Assembly: GCA_943354965.1 (NCBI GenBank)
Contig: CALRDN010000001.1
Span: 101,033 to 165,032 of the forward strand
Direction of reading: 5' to 3'
DNA: 64,000 nt
DNA from: Candidatus Peribacteria bacterium
GTDB taxonomy: Bacteria; Patescibacteriota; Gracilibacteria; UBA1369; UBA12463
Shown here: in pieces, positions 31,014 to 40,441 of the stretch
How positions within the stretch are numbered: the stretch's first letter is position 1
Layout: every line of letters starts with the position of its first letter
Made by a program: the position numbers and the translations under genes
Notes under the pieces: model-generated
The model's input: the letters and a program-made list of their open reading frames with translations, nothing else
The model's database searches: none
What the model was told of the DNA's origin: nothing

Positions 31014-31529
31014 TTATTCCTCTATCAGTTCCTTGGAACGAATAGTGAGCTGACGGAACTCGCCTTCGCCAACACTGACGGTTTCGAGATCGCTGAATTG
31101 TGGCTGCGTGAAGTGTACGTGGATAAGTCTTCGGAAGTATGGGGACATTGGTGGAAGACTCTGATTCTTGCGAGTTTTTCGAGCCTGTTCCGCCTTTTGT
31201 TCGGCCATTTTGATAATGTTTTCTTCCTGACGTTTGCGGTAGTTTTCGATATCAAGTACGAATCCAAATGACTCGCTGTCTGGACCTTTTCCTTTCTCCG
31301 CCTTTTGCTTATCAATTTCTCTCCAGAGGATGAGCTTCATGATGTGCTGAAGGGCGATGAGATTTTCTCCGTGATGACCGATGAGGGCGTTTACCTGGTC
31401 TTTTTCGACCTCCAGATTTACGCGGTAGGTGCCATCTTCGGACTTCGTGAGTTCCATGTTCGTTACGGGCAGATCCAAACGTTTTGCAAAGTCTTCAACC
31501 ATTTGAAGAATCATTCGTTCGAGTTCCAT
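31014..31529 (-). CDS. jag: Jag/KhpB-like KH-R3H RNA-binding protein
   Basis: LIGHHGENLIALQHIMKLI; C-terminal R3H-like region; next to yidC-rnpA. Confidence 0.85.
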   Translation of the reverse strand: MELERMILQMVEDFAKRLDLPVTNMELTKSEDGTYRVNLEVEKDQVNALIGHHGENLIALQHIMKLILWREIDKQKAEKGKGPDSESFGFVLDIENYRKRQEENIIKMAEQKAEQARKTRKNQSLPPMSPYFRRLIHVHFTQPQFSDLETVSVGEGEFRQLTIRSKELIEE

Positions 31530-31559
31530 AATAAGAGTGGTAAGAGAATAGTAGTGTGA

Positions 31560-32798
31560 TTAGGCTTTCACCTCGATAATCTGCTTAGGGCCGCCTGTTG
31601 TTTTTTCTGAGTCCTTGTTTACGACATACTGTTGTCCGATACCGAAGAGCGTTGATGTGGCCCAGTAGAGGCCGGCTGCGGCAGGTACAGATACCGTAAT
31701 GAATGCTACCATGACTGGCATAACATATACCATGGCGCTATTTGCCATATCCATGTCTGATTTTTTTCCTACCTTAGGGGTGTTTTTCTTCATCGTCATC
31801 TTCATCTGAACAAACTGCAGAAGTCCGACAATGAGAGGTAGTACAAATGTATTAGGCTTCGTGAGTTCGAGAATTCCGAGGAAGTTCGTATTGATCTCAT
31901 TAAATGCCACCGCTACGAATCCAGAATAGAGGAGATGGGCATGATCAGGATTGAGGCCGGACTCTACAACATAAAATAGGGCGATAAATACCGGAAACTG
32001 AATGAGAAGGGGGAGACAGCTGCCGAATGGATTGACCTTGTGTGTCTTCCAGAGCTCCATAGTTTCTACGGATATTCTCTGTTGATCGCCTTTGTGTTTC
32101 TCTTTGATTTCTTCTAATTTTGGCTGTAGCTCCTGCATTTTCTTCTGAGACTTGAGTGCTTTTTGTGATGGGACGAGGAGAATTATACGAATAATCATCG
32201 TCAAAAGGATGATCGCAAGTCCTAGGTCATGATAGGGGAGCTTGGCCGTGAGGAAGATGAGGACGTTATAGATAGGTTGATAAAAGAAGGCCATCCATAA
32301 CCATTTGAACATGTTCTGATCAACGACGGTGAACTCCGGAGACTCATACTGTTTGCCATCATCAGCCTTGATAGAGACTTTGTATCGACCGTTATTTCCG
32401 AAAAGAGCATGGTTCCAGTTATCAAAAGCAACCTTTAGCTGAGCCTTGGCCTTAATCGTGATAGTATTATTAAGTTCACCCTCGGAGGTTTGTATCCGAT
32501 CACTACATTGGATGTTTGGATTTGCCTGGATTTGCTTCCACTCACCACTACTATAGGTATAAACATTTAATGGTTCTCCCGGACAGTCGTCCGGAATAAT
32601 GATATCCTTATCGGTATTGTTCTCAATAGTCGCTGTGACGAGCGCTTCTTTGCCATATTCATTGTTGCTCATAACTACTCTCACAGGCTCGACTGCCGTT
32701 GTGGATGCCTGCTTTGGGACGAAGACTCCATATATATAGTTCACTATCAAAAAAATGACGAGGAACTTGAGGATATTGTTCAGCGTTTTTTTGTTCAT
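31560..32798 (-). CDS. yidC: Membrane protein insertase YidC/Oxa1
   Basis: LILLVPSQKALKSQKKMQELQPKLEEIKEKHKGDQQRISVETMELWKTHKVNPFGSCLPLLIQFPVFIALF. Confidence 0.95.
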   Translation of the reverse strand: MNKKTLNNILKFLVIFLIVNYIYGVFVPKQASTTAVEPVRVVMSNNEYGKEALVTATIENNTDKDIIIPDDCPGEPLNVYTYSSGEWKQIQANPNIQCSDRIQTSEGELNNTITIKAKAQLKVAFDNWNHALFGNNGRYKVSIKADDGKQYESPEFTVVDQNMFKWLWMAFFYQPIYNVLIFLTAKLPYHDLGLAIILLTMIIRIILLVPSQKALKSQKKMQELQPKLEEIKEKHKGDQQRISVETMELWKTHKVNPFGSCLPLLIQFPVFIALFYVVESGLNPDHAHLLYSGFVAVAFNEINTNFLGILELTKPNTFVLPLIVGLLQFVQMKMTMKKNTPKVGKKSDMDMANSAMVYVMPVMVAFITVSVPAAAGLYWATSTLFGIGQQYVVNKDSEKTTGGPKQIIEVKA

Positions 32799-33145
32799 TC
32801 GTTGGTTTTGTTAGGTTTCATAAGATGCTTGAGGACGTGCGCGAGTTCATCTTCTCTTTTTTTGTCATCCATGGCAATTAATCTCCCTGTCAGTAGTATC
32901 CCATAATCCGCTCCCGTTTGGTAGCTTGGTAGATCCTTCTCTATTTGGGCATATACTTGTCGCTTCAGGCGGTTGCGCTCTACTGAGTTCAGTTTATTGC
33001 CTTTGGCGAACATCACAGCAAATTTTGCCAGTGAAATGTTGTTTACGCGTCTTCGAATGGTTGCCAGTGGTGTACGAAAGGAGGCTCCTTTTTTAAACAA
33101 TAGGTCTATCTCCTTCGTACTAAGACGATTGAGCTTTGAAAGCAT
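32795..33145 (-). CDS. rnpA: Ribonuclease P protein component
   Basis: RnpA signature NSVERNRLKRQVYAQIE; between yidC and rpmH. Confidence 0.9.
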   Translation of the reverse strand: MLSKLNRLSTKEIDLLFKKGASFRTPLATIRRRVNNISLAKFAVMFAKGNKLNSVERNRLKRQVYAQIEKDLPSYQTGADYGILLTGRLIAMDDKKREDELAHVLKHLMKPNKTNE

Positions 33146-33147
33146 GT

Positions 33148-33276
33148 TTAAACAGTGAGACTCTTTCTACCCTTTCTTCGACGTGCTGCAAGCACTTTTC
33201 GACCTCCAACCGATTTTGATCGCTTGAGGAAGCCGTGAGTTCGAGCGCGCTTTCGTCTTTTAAGTTTCGCTAACAT
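33148..33276 (-). CDS. rpmH: 50S ribosomal protein L34
   Basis: Manual translation: [42 protein letters not shown]; below the ORF-track length cutoff. Confidence 0.95.
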   Translation of the reverse strand: MLAKLKRRKRARTHGFLKRSKSVGGRKVLAARRRKGRKSLTV

Positions 33277-33431
33277 AATAAAAAGTTGAGAATATTGCTT
33301 CCGTTACTGCCGTCGCAGCTTACCGTGGATTATTACGGGTGTCAATAAGAGTGCATCATTATGTTGAAATTGCTCAATACCGCGTGTATAGTTTGGCTTA
33401 GTTTTGCTTTGTATATCTAATAGTCTGCTTT

Positions 33432-35414
33432 ATGGCACTTAAAGCCCAATACGAGTTTTTGTTTGCGGGAAGAGACGAGGGAAGCTTCCTCGAAAATTAT
33501 GCTTATGAGGTAAATGAGCACAGAGGGGGAGCTGGTCACGTTTTTGTGTGCTTAGAGATTCAAAATAATCCTTCCGAAGCCGAGGCAATGGGGGAGGCGG
33601 TTTTTTCAGCTTTAAAAACAACGTTTTTTGCAGAAACAGAGCCCGGAGCGGAAAGTGAGGGGTATTTACGGTTTGAAAACTCATTAAAGGCGATTAATAG
33701 GGCTATTTCCGATTTCAGAAAAGGAAAATTGAACAAACATATTGGTACGGTTCATGCGATTGTTGCGGCCGTTGAGGGTAGCTCATTATATTTGAGCCAG
33801 TGCGGCGATAGTGAGGCGTACCTTATAAGGAAGAGATTTGTCAGTATTGTCAGCGAGGGGCTCTATGATCCTTCACAGAAGGATGGAGATTTATTTATGA
33901 GTATTGCGAATGGTGATTTGGAGCCGGGGGATTTTGTGCTTTTTTGTACGACACGGTTACTACGATATGTTACCAAGGTTGATTTATCCCGAATTGTGCT
34001 TCCAAGTAGTGTACAGAGAACGCTTTCTGATTTGCGAGATCAACTTTCAGGGGAAATTTTAGGGAGAATTGGATTTATTGGAGTGGGTATTTCTCTTTTG
34101 ACCGAGAGGAAGAGTTTGCAGGAAGAAGATAGCGAGGCGTTTCAGGATTTTGGAAATGATGAAAAAACCAGTGTCGTAGCCTCTTTTGGGCCTTTGATGC
34201 AAAAAGCTAAGAAGTATCATCATATTATGATGGAGCGAGTGCGAGGTGCGAAGATTTTTGAAAAGGACGGTATGATAAGTCATTTTGCCGATAGTATTCA
34301 GTATCGTCTTACGAGAGAGAAGGGTGTTACAAAGGATAAAATTCTTGCGCTATTCATTGTTGTTATCCTGCTTTTGTCTGCTGGTATTTGGTTTGTACGA
34401 AATGGACAGATGAAAAATGCAGAGCTCCTTTCGTATGATCAGAAGTTACAGACTGCGTCACAGATGATTAGCGATGCCGAAAGTCAGGTGCAAAGTGATA
34501 AAAAGGCGGCTGGTGCGATTTTGCAAACGGCTGAGGATAGGGCGAAGGAGGTTTTGAATTCGGGGCAGTATAGGGATAAGGCGCGAGAAATTTTGACAAA
34601 AATTTCGAGCGCACGTGATGATATGGATAATATTAAGCACGTTACGGCCATAGTGGCTGCGGATCTTTCATCGCAGGGCGTTTCTAGTGCGATAGGTATG
34701 GTCCCCGGCAAAGATCGTTATTTTGTTTTTGATGCGCAGAAGCTTTATCAGGTAATGCTCGATAAGGTTCAGGCTCCAATTAGTTTTGAGCAGAATGAAT
34801 CTATCATCTCCGGTATTTATTTTGACGAAAAGGATGAGCCGGCTTTTTTCTCTAAGAGTGGTAAGTTGTATGAGTTGAAGGATGGCAGTATTCGACAGAT
34901 GACAACTCAAGAAGGTGAGTTCCGCAAGGGTGTACAGGTTACTGATTGGGGTAGTAGACTTTATATTTTGGATCCTGCCGGCAATCAGTTGTGGAGGTAT
35001 CCTTATGTAAAAAGTAAGGACAGTTTTGGGGCGGCTGAGGGCTACAAAACTGATGGTACTATGACTAATGCCGTAGCTTTTAGTATTGATTCCAGTATCT
35101 TTGTTCTCAATAATGATGGTGTATTAGAGCGATATTACGGCGGTGCCAAACAGCCTTTACCAATCGACAAGGCTCCGTTCACTCCTATGACGAAGCCTAC
35201 GAAGATTTATACCGACTCAGAAATGAATCAGGTGTATGTTCTCGATGGATCGAGAGTTTTTGTGTACACAAAAGATCCGAAAACTCAGGGACTTATCTAT
35301 AATAGCCAGATTGTTGTAGACGGGCTCAGCGATATTCGCGATATATCCCTCGATAAGAGCACGGGAAAACTCTACCTCCTTGGTGCTCAGAAGATGTATA
35401 CCGTCACGCTCTAA
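33432..35414 (+). CDS. PP2C-like (possibly inactive) protein with TM helix and probable beta-propeller
   Basis: GTVHAIVAAVEGSSLYLSQCGDSEAYLIRKR and LEPGDFVLFCTTRLLRYV match PPM core strands; TM ILALFIVVILLLSAGIWFV; repeated beta motifs at the C-terminus. Confidence 0.65.
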   Translation: MALKAQYEFLFAGRDEGSFLENYAYEVNEHRGGAGHVFVCLEIQNNPSEAEAMGEAVFSALKTTFFAETEPGAESEGYLRFENSLKAINRAISDFRKGKLNKHIGTVHAIVAAVEGSSLYLSQCGDSEAYLIRKRFVSIVSEGLYDPSQKDGDLFMSIANGDLEPGDFVLFCTTRLLRYVTKVDLSRIVLPSSVQRTLSDLRDQLSGEILGRIGFIGVGISLLTERKSLQEEDSEAFQDFGNDEKTSVVASFGPLMQKAKKYHHIMMERVRGAKIFEKDGMISHFADSIQYRLTREKGVTKDKILALFIVVILLLSAGIWFVRNGQMKNAELLSYDQKLQTASQMISDAESQVQSDKKAAGAILQTAEDRAKEVLNSGQYRDKAREILTKISSARDDMDNIKHVTAIVAADLSSQGVSSAIGMVPGKDRYFVFDAQKLYQVMLDKVQAPISFEQNESIISGIYFDEKDEPAFFSKSGKLYELKDGSIRQMTTQEGEFRKGVQVTDWGSRLYILDPAGNQLWRYPYVKSKDSFGAAEGYKTDGTMTNAVAFSIDSSIFVLNNDGVLERYYGGAKQPLPIDKAPFTPMTKPTKIYTDSEMNQVYVLDGSRVFVYTKDPKTQGLIYNSQIVVDGLSDIRDISLDKSTGKLYLLGAQKMYTVTL

Positions 35415-35430
35415 TTGAGCACTTTCTGCT

Positions 35431-36642
35431 CTAGAGCCACTTCGAGAGCTCGGAGGCGAATGGATTTTTCTTTTGTTTTGCGTTTTTTGTAATGAGCTCT
35501 TGGTAGATTTTTTCAAACCGAGTGGCAACATGCGAGATAGTGAATTTTTTGGCGTTTCGTAGTGCTGCCTTGGACATCGCTTGAGCCTTCTTCGGATTCT
35601 TGAGAATGGTAATCATACATGAGGCTAATTCTTTTGGTGTTCCATTTTTACAGAGAAGTCCGTTGTCGCTGATGAGCTCAGGAATGCCGCGTTTGGCTAC
35701 GGCGACAATTGGGAGTCCGAATGACATTGCCTCCAGAAGGGACATTGGTTGATTTTCTGATGTAGATGCGGTTACGAAGAGCGTCGACTCTCGATATAGG
35801 GGCGAGGCGAGAAGTTTTTCGTATGGGATTTTCCCGGTGAGCGTGATGACACTCTGAAGGTTTTTCTTTTCGACGAGTTTCATAATTTTTTTCAGGTCAG
35901 GACCATTGCCGACGATGGTGAGTTTTGCATCGTGGATTTTTTGATGTACCAGGTCGAATGCTTCAATGAGTGCGGTTATATTTTTCTCTTTGCTGATGCG
36001 TCCAACATAGAGACATGTTTTTACGCGTTCATGCCGAGCTAGATCCTTCGGTGTACTTATTGGCACTGATATGCCGTTTGGAATGACCATTGATTTTGTT
36101 TTTATTTTATTTTTTATGAGCATTTTTTGCGTATAGATTGATGGTGAAGTTACGAGGTTCGCAGCATTATAGTAGAGGTTTGAGTATTTCCATCCTAATT
36201 TTACGAGAAGATTGGTCATGCCTTTTCCGCCTCGGTCGAGCCCCATAACTTTGAGATATTCGGGTTCCATGAAGTAGGTATGAAATGTTCCCACGATAGG
36301 TAGGCTCAGGAATTTTGCCGCTAAAATGCCGTCTGCACCAATAGGTAGGGGCGTATGAAAGTGTACGATATCAATCTTGTCCTTGATGAGCTGATAAACG
36401 GTTTTTGGGTAGACCGGCATAGCAAGTTTCACATCAGGATAGAAGAGACTGGGAATTGATGATGAATACGATACATTCACGCCTTCGAGCTCGGCTTTTG
36501 TGAGTTGTCCTTTTCTAATCTTTGGGGTGAATACTTTGACAAAATGTCCACGTTGAACAAGCTCTTTGCTGAGAAGGAGAATTGAGGAGGAGACTCCGTT
36601 GATGGATGGAGGAAAAACGTCAGTGAAAATTGCGATTCGCAT
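35431..36642 (-). CDS. Glycosyltransferase family 4
   Basis: MRIAIFTDVFPPSINGVSSSILLLSKELVQRGHFVKVFTP; YVGRISKEKN; EAMSFGLPIVAV. Confidence 0.93.
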   Translation of the reverse strand: MRIAIFTDVFPPSINGVSSSILLLSKELVQRGHFVKVFTPKIRKGQLTKAELEGVNVSYSSSIPSLFYPDVKLAMPVYPKTVYQLIKDKIDIVHFHTPLPIGADGILAAKFLSLPIVGTFHTYFMEPEYLKVMGLDRGGKGMTNLLVKLGWKYSNLYYNAANLVTSPSIYTQKMLIKNKIKTKSMVIPNGISVPISTPKDLARHERVKTCLYVGRISKEKNITALIEAFDLVHQKIHDAKLTIVGNGPDLKKIMKLVEKKNLQSVITLTGKIPYEKLLASPLYRESTLFVTASTSENQPMSLLEAMSFGLPIVAVAKRGIPELISDNGLLCKNGTPKELASCMITILKNPKKAQAMSKAALRNAKKFTISHVATRFEKIYQELITKNAKQKKNPFASELSKWL

Positions 36643-36651
36643 GGCTCTATA

Positions 36652-37365
36652 TTAACGAATATCGGGCATATTTGCCATAGTATCTGAGTGGTTTTTACTT
36701 GGATTCCACCACGTGTTGTAATAGAGCTTCATGTATCCGTAGAGGGTTTTGATGGAGGAGTCTTTGAAGCGACGAGCCGAGGTGTAAACGAGCAGATGTG
36801 GGACGAACAGTACTTTTCCTATCTTCATGAGCTTTTTGCAGAGGTCGGCGTCTTCGCATATATGAATGTCTGGATCGAAGCCGTTTGTTTCGTCATATGC
36901 GGTTTTTTTGACGGCGAGATTGCAGCCCGTGAACTGCTTTTTCTTGAGCCAGTCATTGATTTGGAAGAATGTTCGAGTACCTACTCTTGAGAGTAATTTT
37001 TTTATATTGCTGTTATCGTCGAGCGCGCTGATCCCGTATAGTGCAATGATGTTTTCGTCTTTGGTAAATGAATGATGTATTTTTTCGAGCCAGTTTTCCG
37101 GGAAGGTACAGTCAGCATCGGTTGAGACAATAATGTCTCCTTTTGCCTGTTCGAAGCCTTTTTTTCTTGCAGCTCCAACTCCTTTTTTTGGTTCGTGAAT
37201 GACGTGGGCGCCGTATTTCTTTGCTACTTCAGATGTTTTGTCGGTTGAGTTATTGTCCACGACGATAATTTCAAAATCTTGAAACGTTTGTTTCTTGAGG
37301 GATTTGAGGCAGGTTGGAAGATATTTTTCTTCGTTGTATGCGGGAATGACGACGGAGATTTTCAT
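36652..37365 (-). CDS. Glycosyltransferase family 2
   Basis: MKISVVIPAYNEEKYLPTCLKSLKKQTFQDFEIIVVDNNSTD; STDADC. Confidence 0.94.
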   Translation of the reverse strand: MKISVVIPAYNEEKYLPTCLKSLKKQTFQDFEIIVVDNNSTDKTSEVAKKYGAHVIHEPKKGVGAARKKGFEQAKGDIIVSTDADCTFPENWLEKIHHSFTKDENIIALYGISALDDNSNIKKLLSRVGTRTFFQINDWLKKKQFTGCNLAVKKTAYDETNGFDPDIHICEDADLCKKLMKIGKVLFVPHLLVYTSARRFKDSSIKTLYGYMKLYYNTWWNPSKNHSDTMANMPDIR

Positions 37366-37366
37366 A

Positions 37367-37906
37367 TTAAATCGTGTGGGCTTTGCTGACTTTCGGACTC
37401 TTGAATTTTGTATTTGGGCCGACCTCGACTTTTATTTTTGTTGATTTGAAGATATCGAAATTTTCAATGGTGTCAGGATAACCTTCTTGATAGACGACGC
37501 GTTTGATACCGGCAATAGCGACCATGCTGGAGCAGATACGACATGGATGTTTTGTGACGTAGAGCGTTGAGCCTTCGAGCGAAATGCCTTCTTTTGCTGC
37601 TAATGCTAGACACCATTGCTCAGCGCAAACACCATAACAGATTTCACGTCGGTGGCCGGATGGTATTTGCATTTCATTGCGGATACATCCGATTTTTGAA
37701 CAGTTGTACTCCTTGTGCCAGTCGTTGGTATGTTGAATGAGGATTTCTCCTTTTTTTACAAACATCGCGCTGATTTGTGCGCGAAGACAGAGAGCTTTTG
37801 GCTCTGCCTGATCAAGTATTTCGAGGAATTTTTTATCTTCACTATTAATCATCGTCATTATTGTAACAGAGGTTTGACGTGTTGTCATACGGCTTCGTGT
37901 CGCCAC
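37367..37906 (-). CDS. Cytidine/deoxycytidylate deaminase family protein
   Basis: CIRNEMQIPSGHRREICYGVCAEQWCLALAAKEG...TKHPCRICSSMVAIAGIKRVVY. Confidence 0.88.
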   Translation of the reverse strand: MATRSRMTTRQTSVTIMTMINSEDKKFLEILDQAEPKALCLRAQISAMFVKKGEILIQHTNDWHKEYNCSKIGCIRNEMQIPSGHRREICYGVCAEQWCLALAAKEGISLEGSTLYVTKHPCRICSSMVAIAGIKRVVYQEGYPDTIENFDIFKSTKIKVEVGPNTKFKSPKVSKAHTI

Positions 37907-37987
37907 TATTCATGGGCATTATACCTATGTCCAAATGTATAGCAAAAAGATAGCAAAAGCGACATAGGTACGCCAAGCGATGTTTTA

Positions 37988-38854
37988 CTAAATCTCATTA
38001 ACGAGCCACGGATAGACTATAGCGATGCGGTTTACGATGCTTTCTGGTTTGAAGATGCCAATCTCGGTGATGCAGCCGGTGATAATGTCAGGGGAGATGA
38101 TTTCAAAGGCCGGATTGAAGATGGTGACGCCCTTTGGCGGATTTTCCCAAACTTCTTTTGGATCGCGAAGTTCGATAACTTCTTCAAAACCCTGTATAGT
38201 TTGTGGGTTGAATTTCCATGTGTTTGTGCAGCAATATACGGGGATTCTGGCCTTGTTTGCGGCCTCGGCGAGCGCTTCAGTTCCGATCTTGTTGATCGTT
38301 TTTCCTTCGGATGAGAAGGAGTCACATCCATAGAAGAAGATGTCTGCTTTTTTCAGTGCGGTTCGTCCGGCGCTATCTACCATATGGACGACTTTTATTC
38401 CTGCTTTTGCAAGTTTGGTAGCGGTAATCCTGCCTTGGAATTTTGGACGGGTTTCGGTGTTGTATACGGTGAACTTCTTTCCCTGTTTATGGGCGAGAAT
38501 GAGAATATTTTCTACGGTAGAGGAGTGGCAGTGTGTGAAGACATTCATACCGTCGAGAATCTTTTTTGCTCCATATTCTGCTATTTTTTTCTGAGAGTCG
38601 GCAAAGTGTTTTTTGACTGTTTCTGCACAGTTTTTGTCTTTTTTGAAATTGGCTAGAACGTAATTAAGCCCGTTACGTAGCGCCGGTTCGGTGGCACGTA
38701 GTGAGATGAGCTCGTCGTAGGCACGTTGGATTTTTTTAGGATCGTGGGTCTGCGCGAGCACTTGTGCGAGCGCGTCAACGGCTGCGATAGCGATGTTTTC
38801 AGCGCCCTGAATTGTTAGATCCTTTATGCCTTTGGCGATGTCTTTGAAGGTCAT
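37988..38854 (-). CDS. Ribose-1,5-bisphosphate isomerase (eIF-2B family)
   Basis: FTHCHSSTVENIL...YNTETRPKFQGRITATKLAKAGIKVVHMVDSA...FYGCDSFSSEGKTINKIGTEALA; next to AMP phosphorylase. Confidence 0.88.
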   Translation of the reverse strand: MTFKDIAKGIKDLTIQGAENIAIAAVDALAQVLAQTHDPKKIQRAYDELISLRATEPALRNGLNYVLANFKKDKNCAETVKKHFADSQKKIAEYGAKKILDGMNVFTHCHSSTVENILILAHKQGKKFTVYNTETRPKFQGRITATKLAKAGIKVVHMVDSAGRTALKKADIFFYGCDSFSSEGKTINKIGTEALAEAANKARIPVYCCTNTWKFNPQTIQGFEEVIELRDPKEVWENPPKGVTIFNPAFEIISPDIITGCITEIGIFKPESIVNRIAIVYPWLVNEI

Positions 38855-38863
38855 CTTTTTGAG

Positions 38864-40339
38864 TTAAGAGATGATATATACTTTTGCTTTTGACTCTACA
38901 ATGGCGTTGCTGAGACGTTGTTTGTTTTCAGCATAAATTGTATAGAGTGTATCGCCCTTTTTTACCTTGTCTCCTAGATTTCTTTCAATGGCGATTCCCG
39001 CACCTGGATTTTTTGGGGCACCTGCCACGCGAGCGACGTGTGATATGAGTTTATTATCAACTCCTGTAATCTTTCCTGATTTTTCTGCTACAACGAGATG
39101 CGTAAGTTTACCTACTGGGGGCATTTTTTTGCGTCCCTGAGCGTCGATAATTTCATTCATTTTCTTCAAAGCTGCTCCCGATTCTATTAATTTTGCTGCA
39201 AGCTTTTTTCCTTCTCCTTTTTTACTTTTGCCACAAAGTTCCAATAATTCTCCTGCCATATAGATGGACTTCTTCAGGAGGTCTTTTGGTGCGTCTGGTT
39301 TATTTTCCAGGACAGACATAACGTCGATGGCCTCTAGCACAGGGCCGATACCACGTCCGATTGGTGCATCGCCACGAGTGGCAACTACCTCTACTTTCAT
39401 GCCAAGCATTTTTCCTAGTCGCTGAAAGTCCTTTTTTAACTCCATCGCGCTTGCGAGCGTGCTGGTTTTCACCTGAGGTCCATAAGGAATATCGATAAGT
39501 ACATGCGTTGATCCTACGGCGTATTTTTTGGCCATAATTGACGCTAGTAACATGCCTTTTGGGTCTAGGCTCATTGGATGTCGTACACGGATGAGACGAT
39601 CATCTGCTGCGGCTAAATCAACTCCACCTCCCCATGTAATAAATGCTCCAACTTTTTTCAAAATTTTCTGAAGTTTTTTGGCATCGTTTGTGACGTTGCA
39701 CATTACTTCCATCGTGTCTGCAGTTCCGGATGGGCTTGTGATGGCACGAGATGAAGTTTTTGGAATAGTAATTCCGGCTGCGGCAACAATAGGAATAACA
39801 ACCATAGTCGTACGATTTCCCGGCACACCTCCGATGCAGTGCTTGTCTGCTATGATTTTTTTATTGAGCTTAATTCTATTTCCGTGCTCTACGATTGACT
39901 TCGTGAGGTTTGCTGTTTCTTCGTTGGTTAGGCCGTTAATATAACAACCCGAGACGAAGTAGGTCATTTCAATATCGGAAAGGTCGTCATGCACGATGTC
40001 GCGAACAATTACGTCGATTTTCTCTTTTGATAATTCTTTTCCATCTAATTTTTCCCTGATGTAACGATTCGACTCCGGCTTCTCCGCCAAGGTGACGAAC
40101 ATCTTATCTCCTTTGTCAGCTTTGAGCTCGTTCCATGTTTCAACATAGAGGGCCGCTTCATTATCTTTGATATCATGTCCCTCGGTAATATCAACGATGC
40201 AGGTAATCTGCTTGGAACCATTTCTTACCGAAACACGATCAGATGGCTGAACATCTAACATGTGTGCAGTTTTTTCGTTTAGTACAACGATAAACTTGTG
40301 TCCTACCTTAACGGGAATTTTGACGGCTTTGAGAATCAT
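38864..40339 (-). CDS. AMP phosphorylase (archaeal-type thymidine phosphorylase family)
   Basis: 491 aa; N-terminal extension; DKHCIGGVPGNRTTMVVIPIVAAAGITIPKTSSRAITSPSGTADTMEV. Confidence 0.92.
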   Translation of the reverse strand: MILKAVKIPVKVGHKFIVVLNEKTAHMLDVQPSDRVSVRNGSKQITCIVDITEGHDIKDNEAALYVETWNELKADKGDKMFVTLAEKPESNRYIREKLDGKELSKEKIDVIVRDIVHDDLSDIEMTYFVSGCYINGLTNEETANLTKSIVEHGNRIKLNKKIIADKHCIGGVPGNRTTMVVIPIVAAAGITIPKTSSRAITSPSGTADTMEVMCNVTNDAKKLQKILKKVGAFITWGGGVDLAAADDRLIRVRHPMSLDPKGMLLASIMAKKYAVGSTHVLIDIPYGPQVKTSTLASAMELKKDFQRLGKMLGMKVEVVATRGDAPIGRGIGPVLEAIDVMSVLENKPDAPKDLLKKSIYMAGELLELCGKSKKGEGKKLAAKLIESGAALKKMNEIIDAQGRKKMPPVGKLTHLVVAEKSGKITGVDNKLISHVARVAGAPKNPGAGIAIERNLGDKVKKGDTLYTIYAENKQRLSNAIVESKAKVYIIS

Positions 40340-40441
40340 ATGGGGTATGTATATTGATATTTGTTAACTCGTTGTATTGTACCATGAAATACAGCTTTGT
40401 GCAAGCTCTACAGGCAAAAATCCAAAGCTAAACCTGCCAAT

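Noticed and set aside
33277-33431. oriC next to rpmH
   Set aside because: No convincing DnaA-box cluster; only one degenerate CGTGGATTA.
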